Shown piece after piece: positions 55,995 through 64,000 of a stretch of 64,000 bases of DNA. Each line of letters opens with the position of its first letter. Position 1 is the stretch's first letter. The translations under genes were made by a program, and so were the position numbers. Origin of the DNA: Pseudomonas sp. CBZ-4 (GTDB taxonomy: Bacteria; Pseudomonadota; Gammaproteobacteria; Pseudomonadales; Pseudomonadaceae); contig NZ_ANNV01000042.1 of NCBI RefSeq assembly GCF_000346755.1, positions 19,430-83,429 of the forward strand, given 5' to 3'. The notes below the pieces were generated by a model that was not told the origin of the DNA, made no database searches, and saw only the letters and a list, made by a program, of their open reading frames with translations.

Positions 55995-56075
55995 GGGCCT
56001 CATCGCGGGCAAGCCCGCTCCCACAGGTTGAAATGCGTTCCTCCTGTGGGAGCTGGCTTGCCTGCGATGGCGTCA
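55995..56075. repeat. REP doublet inside the atu operon
   Basis: Two REP copies in opposite orientation: GGGCCTCATCGCGGGCAAGC...CCCACA (55995-56025) and TGTGGGAGCTGGCTTGCCTG...GATGGCGTCA (56045-56075). The second runs into the atuE stop codon. It lies between atuE and atuF. Confidence 0.88.
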
Positions 56076-56834
56076 TTTGCACCACCCTGGCTTGCGCTTC
56101 TGCACAAACGCCTGCGTCCCCTCAATCCCTTCTTCGCCAATCACCGCCTCGGCAAACCACTGCGCGCCCCGATCCAATACAACCCCCAGCGGCTCATCCA
56201 CACTGGCCAGCAACAACGCCTTGGTCCGCCCATTCGCCCCCGGCGCGCAGCGCAAAACCTGCCCGAGCACTTCATCCAGCCGCTCGGCCAACGCCTGCGG
56301 ATCACGCTCGGTAAAGTGCACCACGCCCAGCCGCTGCGCCTCCACGCCATCAAACCGCGCCGCCGTCAGCGCCAGTCGGCGGGCCTGGGTCAGCCCGATG
56401 CGCTTGACCACAAACGGCGCAATCTGTGCCGGCAACAAGCCCAGGCCTGTTTCCGGCAAGCCGAACTGCGCCTGGTGATCGGCTATCGCAATATCACTCA
56501 CGCAGGCCAAGCCAAACCCACCGCCGAGCACCGCGCCTTGCAGCAGCACGATCACCACTTGGGGTACCGCCTCGACGGCTTGCAGCAAGGTGCCGAACGC
56601 GCGGTTCAGCGCCTGCAATTGGTCGCCGGCGTTGACCAGATCCTTCACATCCGCCCCGGCGCAGAAGTGCCCGCCGGCGCCGCTGATCACCACGGCGCGC
56701 GTGCGGCCATCCAACTGCGCCAATACCGCGTGCAGTTCGTTGACCATTTCCAGGCTCATCGCATTGCGACATCCGGGCCGGTTGAGGGTGATGTGCAGCA
56801 CGCCGTTGTGCGGTTCCAGCAGCAAGGTGTTCAT
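56073..56834 (-). CDS. atuE: Isohexenylglutaconyl-CoA hydratase AtuE
   Basis: A 253-residue crotonase-fold enzyme: oxyanion-hole segments GGHFCAGADVKDL and VLGGGFGLACVSDIAIAD, and catalytic-face residues in FGLPETGLGLLPAQ. It hydrates isohexenylglutaconyl-CoA, the product of geranyl-CoA carboxylase and isomerisation. The ATG overlaps the atuD stop (56831-56834, ATGA), so the two are coupled. The C-terminus (FVQKRKPGW) is typical of the family. AtuE was named over LiuC by its neighbours. Confidence 0.88.
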   Translation of the reverse strand: MNTLLLEPHNGVLHITLNRPGCRNAMSLEMVNELHAVLAQLDGRTRAVVISGAGGHFCAGADVKDLVNAGDQLQALNRAFGTLLQAVEAVPQVVIVLLQGAVLGGGFGLACVSDIAIADHQAQFGLPETGLGLLPAQIAPFVVKRIGLTQARRLALTAARFDGVEAQRLGVVHFTERDPQALAERLDEVLGQVLRCAPGANGRTKALLLASVDEPLGVVLDRGAQWFAEAVIGEEGIEGTQAFVQKRKPGWCK

Positions 56835-57988
56835 GGTTTTTTCCCCGGCAAGGTGCCCATCAGTTTGCAGATGATGCCCAGCATGATTTCGTCGGCGCCG
56901 CCGCCAATCGACACCAGCCGCACATCGCGGTAGGCGCGTGCCACCGGGTTGTCCCACATAAAGCCCATGCCGCCCCAGTATTGCAGGCAACTGTCGCTGA
57001 CCTCGCGGCCCAGGCGCCCGGCCTTGAGCTTGGCCATGGAGGCCAGGCGGGTCACGTCCTGGCCCTTGATGTACTGCTCGGTGGCCTGGTACACCAGCGC
57101 GCGCAGGCATTCGATCTCGGTGGCCAGTTCAGCCAGGCGGAAGTGGATGACCTGGTTGTCGATCAGCGCCTTGCCGAAGGTCTGGCGTTCCTTGCAGTAC
57201 GCGATGGTGCTGTCGATGCAGTACTCCAGGCCCTTGATCATATTGGCCGCGCCAAACAGGCGCTCTTCCTGGAATTGCAGCATCTGCATCATGAAGCCTG
57301 CGCCTTCGTGGCCGATGCGGTTGCGTTGCGGCACGCGCACGTTGTCGAAAAACACCTGGGCGGTCTCGGAGCTGTGCATGCCGAGTTTTTCCAGGGGCGG
57401 GCTGACGCTGATGCCCGCGGTGTTCATCGGCACCATGATCAGCGACTTATTGATATGGGGCTTGTCGTCGGAGGTGTTGGCCAGCAGGCAAATGAAGTCG
57501 GCGCTGGGGGAGTTGGTGATCCACATCTTGCTGCCGTTGATCACGTAGTCGCTGCCGTCCTTGCGCGCATGGGTCTTGAGCCCGGCCACATCGGAACCGG
57601 CACCGACTTCCGAGACGCCAATGCAGCCGACCTGCTCGCCGCTGATGGCCGGGCGCAGGAATTCGTCGCGCAGTTCATCGCTGCCGAAGCGGGCGAGGGC
57701 GGGGGTGCACATGTCGGTCTGCACGCCGATGGCCATGGGGATGCCGCCGCAACGGATGCTGCCGAACTCTTCGGCGGCGACGATGGAATAGCTGTAGTCC
57801 AGGCCCATGCCGCCGAACTGTTCCGGCTTGGAAATGCCCAGCAGGCCGAGGTCGCCGGCCTTGCGGAAGATTTCGTGGATGGGGAAGCGCCCGGCTTTTT
57901 CCCATTCATCCACGTGGGGGTTGATCTCGCGATCGACGAAGGCGCGGACGGTGCGGCGTAGTTCCTGGTGTTCCTGGGTAAAGATCAT
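56831..57988 (-). CDS. atuD: Citronellyl-CoA dehydrogenase AtuD
   Basis: A 385-residue acyl-CoA dehydrogenase with N-terminal helical, middle beta (GCIGVSEVGAGSDVAGLKTHA; KMWITNSPSADF) and C-terminal four-helix domains (RQTFGKALIDNQ; QYWGGMGFMWDNPVARAYRDVR). It oxidises citronellyl-CoA to geranyl-CoA with FAD. I chose the ATG at 57988 (MIFTQEHQELRRTVRAF). It lies 16 bp after atuC and overlaps atuE by 4 bp. Confidence 0.9.
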   Translation of the reverse strand: MIFTQEHQELRRTVRAFVDREINPHVDEWEKAGRFPIHEIFRKAGDLGLLGISKPEQFGGMGLDYSYSIVAAEEFGSIRCGGIPMAIGVQTDMCTPALARFGSDELRDEFLRPAISGEQVGCIGVSEVGAGSDVAGLKTHARKDGSDYVINGSKMWITNSPSADFICLLANTSDDKPHINKSLIMVPMNTAGISVSPPLEKLGMHSSETAQVFFDNVRVPQRNRIGHEGAGFMMQMLQFQEERLFGAANMIKGLEYCIDSTIAYCKERQTFGKALIDNQVIHFRLAELATEIECLRALVYQATEQYIKGQDVTRLASMAKLKAGRLGREVSDSCLQYWGGMGFMWDNPVARAYRDVRLVSIGGGADEIMLGIICKLMGTLPGKKP

Positions 57989-58004
57989 TGTTCTTATTCT
58001 CCGG

Positions 58005-59621
58005 TTAGAAACGCGCCACACCAAAACTGTTGGGGTGCAATTCGCGCACGTCGGCCTCGTGGCAGATATCCAGCAACAAGCCGAGCAGGGTCCGCGTGTC
58101 CCGTGGGTCAATCAGCCCGTCGTCCCACAGGTTGGCGCTGCCGTACAACGCGGTGGACTGGCTGTCGAGCTTCTGCGCGGTGACCTGCTCCAGCATGTCC
58201 AGCACCTTGGGGTCGGGCACCACACCGTTTTTCAACTGCTTGGCCTCGGTGACAATCCGCAGCACCTTGCCCGCCTGCGCACCGCCCATCACCGCCGTGC
58301 GGCTGTTGGGCCAGGCGAAGATAAAGCGCGGGTCCAGGCCACGGCCGCACATCGCATAGTTGCCGGCGCCGTAGGAGCCGCCGACCACGATGGTCAGTTT
58401 AGGCACCCGCGCATTCGCCACCGCCTGGATCATCTTCGCGCCGTGCTTGATCACGCCTTGCTGCTCGGATTCGGTGCCCACCATAAAGCCGGTGGTGTTG
58501 TGCAGGAACAGCAGCGGCGTACGGCTCTGGTCGCACAGTTGGATAAATTGCGCGGCCTTGCTCGCACCCTTGGGCGTGATCGGGCCGTTGTTGCCGATCA
58601 CGCCGATGGCGTGGCCGTGGATGTGCAGGTGGCCGCAGACGGTGTGGGCGTCGAACTCGCTTTTGAAGTCGAGGAAGTTCGACGCGTCCGCCAGGCGCGC
58701 GAGGATTTCGCGCACGTCATAGGGCTTTTTCGGGTCGTCGGGGATCAGGCCCAGCAGGTCTTCGATGGGGTACAGCGGTTCGCGGTAGGTGCGCTGTGCA
58801 GGCGCTGGAAGACGCTCGTTCCAGGGCAAGGCGCTGACGATTTCGCGCGCGATGCGCACGCCGTCGGCATCGTTTTCCGCCAGGTACTCAGCGGTGCCGG
58901 CGACTTGTGCGTGCATCTCGGCGCCGCCCAGTTCTTCGTCCGTCGCCGCTTCGCCGGTCGCCGCTTTCAGCAACGGCGGCCCGGCGAGGAACAGCTTGGC
59001 CTTGCCCCGCACCACCACCACGTAATCCGACAGCCCCGGCTGATACGCCCCGCCCGCCGTGGCCGAGCCGTGCACCACGGTGATCTGCGGCAAGCCCATG
59101 GCCGACAGGCGCGCCTGGTTGGCAAAGCTGCGCGCGCCTTCGACGAAAATCTCGGCGGCGTAGTTGAGGTTGGCGCCGCCGCTTTCGGCCAGGGTCACCA
59201 CCGGCAGTTTGTTTTCCAGGGCGATCTGTTGCAGGCGCAGGGATTTTTTCAGGCCGCTGGGGGAAATCGTGCCGCCCTTGATTGCGCTGTTGTTGGCCAC
59301 CACCAGCATGCGCACGCCGCTGACGTAGCCGATGCCGGCGATCAAGCCACCGCCGGCGGCGCTGCCGTCCTTGTCGTCGTGCAGCTTGTAGCCGGCCAGG
59401 CCGGCCAGTTCGAGGAACGGCGCGCCGGGGTCCAGCAGCAGGTTGAGGCGGTCACGGGGCAGCAGTTGCCCACGCTGGTCGAACTTGGCGCGGGCTTCTT
59501 CGGCCTTGTCCAGCAGGTTCTGCTCCAGCTGGCGCAGGTGCTGGATGCCCACCTGCATGGCTGCTCGGTTTTGCGCGAACTGGGCGCTGTGAGGGTCGAT
59601 CAGGGATTCGATCAGCGGCAT
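58005..59621 (-). CDS. atuC: Geranyl-CoA carboxylase carboxyltransferase subunit AtuC
   Basis: A 538-residue beta subunit of the acyl-CoA carboxylase family, with an N-terminal acyl-CoA-binding half (LLPRDRLNLLLDPGAPFLELAGLAGY) and a C-terminal carboxybiotin half (MIQAVANARVPKLTIVVGGSYGAGNYAMCGRGLDPRFIFAWPNSRTAVMGG in frame). It transfers CO2 from the AtuF biotin to geranyl-CoA. The length is close to LiuB, from which it is told apart mainly by the operon. atuB ends 3 bp before its start. Confidence 0.9.
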   Translation of the reverse strand: MPLIESLIDPHSAQFAQNRAAMQVGIQHLRQLEQNLLDKAEEARAKFDQRGQLLPRDRLNLLLDPGAPFLELAGLAGYKLHDDKDGSAAGGGLIAGIGYVSGVRMLVVANNSAIKGGTISPSGLKKSLRLQQIALENKLPVVTLAESGGANLNYAAEIFVEGARSFANQARLSAMGLPQITVVHGSATAGGAYQPGLSDYVVVVRGKAKLFLAGPPLLKAATGEAATDEELGGAEMHAQVAGTAEYLAENDADGVRIAREIVSALPWNERLPAPAQRTYREPLYPIEDLLGLIPDDPKKPYDVREILARLADASNFLDFKSEFDAHTVCGHLHIHGHAIGVIGNNGPITPKGASKAAQFIQLCDQSRTPLLFLHNTTGFMVGTESEQQGVIKHGAKMIQAVANARVPKLTIVVGGSYGAGNYAMCGRGLDPRFIFAWPNSRTAVMGGAQAGKVLRIVTEAKQLKNGVVPDPKVLDMLEQVTAQKLDSQSTALYGSANLWDDGLIDPRDTRTLLGLLLDICHEADVRELHPNSFGVARF

Positions 59622-59624
59622 GGT

Positions 59625-60497
59625 TTATTGCTCCGCCTTGAGGACATCCGGCAAGTAGGCGCGGTGAAAGCCATTGAACGGTTCGCTCGGCGGCTGTGCC
59701 TTGTGCAAGGGCCAGGCGCGGCTGCCCAGGCTGGCGGCGCCGTCGATACGCAGGGTGCTGCCGCTGATAAACGCAGCGGCGGGGCTGAGCAGGAAGACGA
59801 TGGCGGCGCTGACTTCCGACTCGGTGCCGATGCGCTTGAGCGGCACATGCTCGCGCAGGGTCGGGATCACGGCCTTGAAGGCGCCTTCGTAGGTGTCCAT
59901 GCCGCTGGAGGCAATCCAGCCCGGCGCCACGGCGTTGACCCGCACCCCGGCGTAGCCCCATTCAAACGCGGCGGTCTTGGTGAAGTTGTCCATGCCCGCG
60001 CGCGCCGCGCCCGAGTGGCCCATGCCGGGCATGCCGCCCCACATGTCGGCGAGCATATTGACGATGGCGCCGCCGTGTTTGCTCATCGACTGGTTGAACA
60101 CTTCCCGGGCCATCAGGAAACCGCCGACGAGGTTGGTGCGCAGCACGGTTTCAAAGCCTTTTTGATTGATCGACGCCAGCGGTGACGGGTATTGGCCGCC
60201 GGCGTTGTTCACCAGGCCGTGGATCGGCCCGTGGTCGCTGAGGATCTGCGTGACCAGCGCCTTCACCGCCTCTTCATCGCGAATGTCGCAGCTATGCCAG
60301 TGGGCGCTGCCGCCATCTTCGGCAATTTCGGCGGCGACGGTTTGCAGCTTTTCGGGTTTGCGCCCCACCAGAATCACCCGGGCGCCGAGGGCCGCCAGTT
60401 CATGGGCGGTGCAACGGCCAATGCCGCTGCCGCCACCGGTGACAATCACGGTGTAACCCTGGAACAGGTCGGCTTTGAAGATCGAGTCGAAGGCCAC
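59625..60497 (-). CDS. atuB: Short-chain dehydrogenase AtuB
   Basis: A 290-residue SDR with TGGGSGIG (about 21-28, NAD(P) binding), NNAGG, the catalytic Ser about 167 region and a shifted active-site segment (HSGAARAGMDNFTKTAAFEWG) where the usual Tyr of YxxxK is replaced: HSGAARAG has no Tyr, as in 2,4-dienoyl-CoA reductase-like SDRs. It probably oxidises or reduces a terpene-derived intermediate; its exact step in the Atu pathway is not settled. It lies between atuA and atuC in the operon. Confidence 0.85.
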   Translation of the reverse strand: MAFDSIFKADLFQGYTVIVTGGGSGIGRCTAHELAALGARVILVGRKPEKLQTVAAEIAEDGGSAHWHSCDIRDEEAVKALVTQILSDHGPIHGLVNNAGGQYPSPLASINQKGFETVLRTNLVGGFLMAREVFNQSMSKHGGAIVNMLADMWGGMPGMGHSGAARAGMDNFTKTAAFEWGYAGVRVNAVAPGWIASSGMDTYEGAFKAVIPTLREHVPLKRIGTESEVSAAIVFLLSPAAAFISGSTLRIDGAASLGSRAWPLHKAQPPSEPFNGFHRAYLPDVLKAEQ

Positions 60498-60510
60498 GGC
60501 AACGCTCCTG

Positions 60511-62289
60511 TCAGTTGAGTTGATCGGCGAGGTGTTGCGGTACGGCGATGGGGATTTCCAGCAACTGCTGCGCGAAGGCCTTGCCTTGCGGGTCGATGCG
60601 CAGGCTGGCGATACCGCCGCCGCCCAGGGCGTTTTCCAAGAGGAAATTGAGGCTGTGGCTGCCAGGCAGATACCAGCGTTCGACGCGGCCGTGCAGCGGG
60701 TCGAGCACGTGGCTCATCCAGTCGACGATCACTGCGGGCGTCAGCGCTTCGGCGATCCATGGCAGGTATTCGGGCGCGCGGGCGATCACCCCGATATTGC
60801 TGTGGTTGCCCTTGTCGCCGGAGCGCGCCACGGCGAGTTTGACCAGGGGCACGCTGGCGTCGGCAAGGCCTTGGGGTTGGGGCGGTTCGATTGCCGCAGC
60901 CGGTGTTATCAGTGGGTGGGCGCTGGGCAGTTCGACGGTGTGGCGCTCGCCCTGAAAGTCGATCACTGGCGTGCAGAAGGTTTTATCCACCAGGAATGAA
61001 AACAGGCGAATCAACGGATACACGGTGGGCCGTCCGCCGACGATCCCGGTCAGCCCCGGCGCCATGCCCGTGGCGGCCTGGGCGATCTCGCGGGCAAACA
61101 ACACCAGCGCCTGTTTGTTGGGGTGGCGTACCGCGAGTTTCACCACCACTTCGCGGCAATCGTGGCGCCGTGCGTGGGCGCCATAGGTCGCTTCGCTGCC
61201 GAGCAGTTCGATATTCACTTCGGTGTAGGGCGCCCAGCCGCGCTGGCTGAACAGTTCGGCAGTCTTGTCGATGATCGCCTGGCTGACCCGCTCGGCCTTG
61301 GCGACGGCATCGATCCCGGCGATCAGGCAACTGGCGGTGCAACGAAAACCATCGGGGTAGGTGGCGCTGACCTTGTACTGCTCGGTCGGTGGCAGGCCCT
61401 TGGCGCCGTGCAGGTGCACGCGGTTTTCGCCCTGCTGTTGCAAGGTGACCTGGCTGAAGTCGCAGATCACATCCGGCAGCAGGTAGGCGCGCGGGTCGCC
61501 AATCTCGTACAGCAGTTGTTCGGCCACGCTCAGTTCGCTGATCAGCCCGCCCGTGCCCGCGACTTTGCTCACGGTGAACGCGCCGTCGGCGCTGACTTCG
61601 ACGATGGGGAAGCCGATGTGTGCATAGTCCGGCACGTCGCGCCAATCGGTGAAGTTACCGCCGGTGCATTGCGCGCCGCATTCGATGATGTGCCCGGCCA
61701 GGGCGGCTTGGGCGAGGCGGTCGTAATCGTGCCAGGACCACTCGAAAGCATGCACCAGAGCCCCGCTGACCACGGCGCTGTCCACCACGCGGCCGGTGAT
61801 GACGATATCGGCGCCCAGTGCCAGCGCAGCGGCAATGCCCGGCGCGCCGAGGTAGGCGTTGGCGGACACGCACACGGGCGGCAGGGGCGCGCCGTTGAAC
61901 ATGTCGCTGATGCCGTGGAGTTGCTTGAGTTGGGGTTGCAGGTCATCGCCCAGCAGCACGGCGATTTTCAGCGCGATGCCGGCCTTGTCACAGGCCGCTT
62001 GCAGGGCGGCGGCACAGGCTTGGGGGTGGATGCCACCCGCGTTGCTGATCACGCGGATGCCCTGGCGCTGGATGTCGGCCAGCAGCGGCGTGAGCACCTC
62101 GACAAAATCCGTGGCGTAGCCGGCCTGGGGGTCTTTCATCCGCGCGCCGGCGAGGATCGACATGGTGACTTCCGCCAGATAGTCGAATACCAGGTAATCC
62201 AGCGCGCCGCCGTTTACCAACTGGGCGGCGGCGGTGCAGGTGTCGCCCCAGAAGGCGCTGGCGCAGCCGATACGAACCGTGTCACGCAT
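60511..62289 (-). CDS. atuA: Acyclic terpene utilization protein AtuA
   Basis: A 592-residue protein of the DUF1446/AtuA family: N-terminal IGCASAFWGDTCTAAAQLVNGG and a central GADIVITGRVVDSAVVSGALVH, with a C-terminal domain (VKLAVARSGDKGNHSNIGVIARAPEYLPW in frame). It is needed for growth on citronellol and geraniol in P. aeruginosa, but its reaction is not firmly established. It is the first gene of the atuABCDEF operon and faces atuR across a 153-bp operator region. Confidence 0.92.
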   Translation of the reverse strand: MRDTVRIGCASAFWGDTCTAAAQLVNGGALDYLVFDYLAEVTMSILAGARMKDPQAGYATDFVEVLTPLLADIQRQGIRVISNAGGIHPQACAAALQAACDKAGIALKIAVLLGDDLQPQLKQLHGISDMFNGAPLPPVCVSANAYLGAPGIAAALALGADIVITGRVVDSAVVSGALVHAFEWSWHDYDRLAQAALAGHIIECGAQCTGGNFTDWRDVPDYAHIGFPIVEVSADGAFTVSKVAGTGGLISELSVAEQLLYEIGDPRAYLLPDVICDFSQVTLQQQGENRVHLHGAKGLPPTEQYKVSATYPDGFRCTASCLIAGIDAVAKAERVSQAIIDKTAELFSQRGWAPYTEVNIELLGSEATYGAHARRHDCREVVVKLAVRHPNKQALVLFAREIAQAATGMAPGLTGIVGGRPTVYPLIRLFSFLVDKTFCTPVIDFQGERHTVELPSAHPLITPAAAIEPPQPQGLADASVPLVKLAVARSGDKGNHSNIGVIARAPEYLPWIAEALTPAVIVDWMSHVLDPLHGRVERWYLPGSHSLNFLLENALGGGGIASLRIDPQGKAFAQQLLEIPIAVPQHLADQLN

Positions 62290-62325
62290 GAGAAATCCTT
62301 CCTCTGATGGCTGTTGCCGAGACTA

Positions 62326-62341
62326 CCAAGCAAGCGCTTGG
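62326..62341. promoter_or_regulatory. AtuR operator, site 1
   Basis: CCAAGCAAGCGCTTGG, containing the palindrome CAAGCGCTTG. It is the exact reverse complement of site 2 at 62369-62384. In P. aeruginosa AtuR binds two inverted repeats in the atuA-atuR gap; number and place agree here. Confidence 0.88.
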
Positions 62342-62368
62342 TCTGTAAACTCCCGATACAGATTTTGC

Positions 62369-62384
62369 CCAAGCGCTTGCTTGG
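62369..62384. promoter_or_regulatory. AtuR operator, site 2
   Basis: CCAAGCGCTTGCTTGG, identical to site 1 on the other strand, with 27 bp between the two. Both lie between the divergent atuA and atuR starts, so one repressor can control both promoters. Confidence 0.88.
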
Positions 62385-62442
62385 GTCGCGGCCACGGCCT
62401 AAATTGCCGGCCAAGACGTCAGTAGAAGTAGAGGAGAGTGGC

Positions 62443-63066
62443 ATGGATGAGCACAAAGCCCTGCGGGTGATGCGCACCATGGTCGATGGCGGCCAGTTGA
62501 CCGACCCCGACAGTGCCCGGGGCAAGTTGCTGCAGACGGCGGCGCACCTGTTTCGCAACAAAGGCTTTGAACGCACCACGGTGCGTGACCTGGCGAGTGC
62601 CGTGGGCATTCAGTCCGGGAGCATTTTTCATCACTTCAAGAGCAAGGACGAGATCCTGCGGGCGGTGATGGAAGAAACCATCCACTACAACACCGCGATG
62701 ATGCGCGCCTCCCTCGAAGAAGCGCGCGACGTGCGCGAGCGCGTGCTGGCGCTGATCCGCTGCGAATTGCAATCGATCATGGGCGGCAGCGGCGAGGCCA
62801 TGGCGGTGCTGGTGTACGAGTGGCGCTCGCTGTCGGCCGAAGGCCAGGCGCAGGTGCTGGCGCTGCGTGATGTGTACGAAGAGATCTGGTTGCAGGTGCT
62901 CGGCGAGGCCAAGGCGGCCGGTTATATCCGGGGCGATGTGTTTATCACCCGGCGCTTTCTCACCGGGGCGTTGTCCTGGACCACGACGTGGTTTCGCGCC
63001 GAAGGCAGCCTGACCCTGGAGCAATTGGCCGAAGAAGCGCTGCTGATGGTGCTTAAAGCCGATTGA
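62443..63066 (+). CDS. atuR: TetR-family repressor AtuR
   Basis: A 207-residue TetR regulator: N-terminal helix-turn-helix (RNKGFERTTVRDLASAVGIQSGSIFHHFKSKDEIL in frame, about residues 35-70) and a helical ligand-binding domain. AtuR represses atu genes until terpene-derived acyl-CoA is present. I chose the ATG at 62443 because GAGGAGAG lies just upstream. It is divergent from atuA with two operators between. It probably also represses itself. Confidence 0.92.
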   Translation: MDEHKALRVMRTMVDGGQLTDPDSARGKLLQTAAHLFRNKGFERTTVRDLASAVGIQSGSIFHHFKSKDEILRAVMEETIHYNTAMMRASLEEARDVRERVLALIRCELQSIMGGSGEAMAVLVYEWRSLSAEGQAQVLALRDVYEEIWLQVLGEAKAAGYIRGDVFITRRFLTGALSWTTTWFRAEGSLTLEQLAEEALLMVLKAD

Positions 63067-63159
63067 TGAGCAAGCTATTAATTTGACGGTGGAAAGTTGT
63101 CTCTCCCGACAAAAACGCCTAGCTTATCGCCATCAGAGTATTCAACGGTGTGTGCCTTA

Positions 63160-63948
63160 ATGTTTTCGCCATGGCGGCTGGCTGCAGGAGTTACCTTTTT
63201 GGCACTGGGCACCGCAGGGTGGGCGCCGGCTTCGGCTGCGCAATTGGTGAGGATCGGCGCGGCGCATTTTCCGCCCTACACCGTACGCCCTGAGCAAGGC
63301 GCCGACACCGGTTTGCTGCCGCAACTGGTGGAGGCCCTGAACACCGCGCAGAGCGACTACCAGTTTGTGCTGGTGCCCACCTCCATTCCGCGGCGCTTCC
63401 GTGATTTCGAGCAGGGCCGGGTCGACATGGCCATCTTCGAAAACCCCGAATGGGGCTGGCAGAAGATTGCCCACGCCAGCGTCGACATGGGCCTGGAGGA
63501 TGCGGAAGTGTTCGTCGCCCAGCGTGAGCCCGGTCGCGAGCAGGGCTACTTCGCTGATCTTGCGGGCAAGCGCCTGGCGGTGTTCAGCGGTTATCACTAC
63601 GCCTTCGCCAACTTCAACCCCGACCCCAAGTACATGGCCGAACACTTCAACGCCACGTTGACCTATTCCCATGACAGCAACTTGCTGATGGTCGCGCGCG
63701 GGCGTGCCGATATCGCGCTGGTGACGCGTTCGTACCTGAGTGATTTCATGGTGCGCAATGCGGACATGGCGGGGCAGTTCCTGGTGTCGGAGCGTATCGA
63801 CCAGGTGTATCACCACTACGCGTTGTTGCGGCCCAAGGCGCCGATCACCGCCGAGGCGTTTGCCGGGTTGCTCAAGCGGTTGCGGGAAAACGGCGAGATG
63901 CTGAAGATTTTCGAGCCGTATCGCATTGACGTGATGCCGGCGCCCTGA
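63160..63948 (+). CDS. Periplasmic solute-binding protein family 3-like
   Basis: A 262-residue protein with a signal peptide (MFSPWRLAAGVTFLALGTAG..., cleavage after ASA about 27) and a type II periplasmic binding fold (LVRIGAAHFPPYTVRPEQG; GLLPQLVEALN; RGRADIALVTRSYLSDFMV). No ABC permease or ATPase gene follows in the window, so it may act alone as a ligand sensor or belong to a transporter elsewhere. The ligand is unknown; amino acids are usual for the family. The ATG at 63160 was chosen as the start just before the signal peptide. Confidence 0.82.
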   Translation: MFSPWRLAAGVTFLALGTAGWAPASAAQLVRIGAAHFPPYTVRPEQGADTGLLPQLVEALNTAQSDYQFVLVPTSIPRRFRDFEQGRVDMAIFENPEWGWQKIAHASVDMGLEDAEVFVAQREPGREQGYFADLAGKRLAVFSGYHYAFANFNPDPKYMAEHFNATLTYSHDSNLLMVARGRADIALVTRSYLSDFMVRNADMAGQFLVSERIDQVYHHYALLRPKAPITAEAFAGLLKRLRENGEMLKIFEPYRIDVMPAP

Positions 63949-63968
63949 AGCCTTAATGAAAATCTAAA

Positions 63969-64000
63969 TGTGGGAGCGGGCTTGCCCGCGATAGCGGTGG
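63969..64000. repeat. REP copy, cut by the window end
   Basis: TGTGGGAGCGGGCTTGCCCG followed by CGATAGCGGT, the first half of a doublet like that at 21289-21377; the partner would lie beyond the window. Confidence 0.8.

Noticed and set aside
57807..60185. A 792-codon open frame on + opposite atuD, atuC and atuB
   Set aside because: Antisense shadow of three conserved genes; no ribosome site or domain.

Overview
The window comes from a high-GC gammaproteobacterium, almost certainly a Pseudomonas of the P. fluorescens group. The evidence is FleQ/FleSR/FleN flagellar control, a cheYZAB-motCD-parC-parP-cheW array operon, HsbA-HsbR-HptB, an atu terpene-utilisation cluster, and many P. fluorescens-type REP palindromes. 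No tRNA, rRNA, CRISPR array, prophage or intact insertion sequence is visible.

Region 1 (1-35.6 kb, all on +) is a flagellar and chemotaxis cluster in this order: fliS-fliT, fleQ, fleSR, fliEFGHIJ, hsbA-hsbR-hptB, fliK, fliLMNOPQR-flhB, two small cold-shock-type genes, flhA-flhF-fleN-fliA, and cheY-cheZ-cheA-cheB-motC-motD-parC-parP-cheW plus a DUF2802 gene. Five sigma-54 -24/-12 sites (GG-N10-GC) stand before fleS, fliE, fliK, fliL and flhA, as expected for the FleQ/FleR cascade. FleN and FlhF set flagellar number and place, FliA runs the late genes, and ParC/ParP place the chemosensory array. REP doublets separate several of the transcription units.

Region 2 (35.6-47.6 kb) is an accessory island. 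It encodes a two-partner secretion / contact-dependent inhibition locus: a CdiB/FhaC-type transporter, a HlyC-type lysine acyltransferase, a 2588-residue CdiA/FHA exoprotein ending in a GHSRG hydrolase-like domain, and a small lipoprotein 11 bp downstream that is the best immunity candidate. Two more small lipoprotein genes follow. I consider this the most interesting part of the window.

Region 3 (47.6-54 kb) is mixed: a YegS-type lipid kinase, a convergent NarL-type two-component pair overlapping it, an unrecognised helical protein, cheV behind a sigma-28 promoter, a MOSC protein, ppnP and a DnaQ-like exonuclease.

Region 4 (54-63.1 kb) is the atu operon (atuABCDEF on -) for geranyl/citronellyl-CoA breakdown, divergent from its TetR repressor gene atuR. 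Two identical 16-bp operator palindromes lie between them in opposite orientation. A solute-binding protein gene and a truncated REP end the window.
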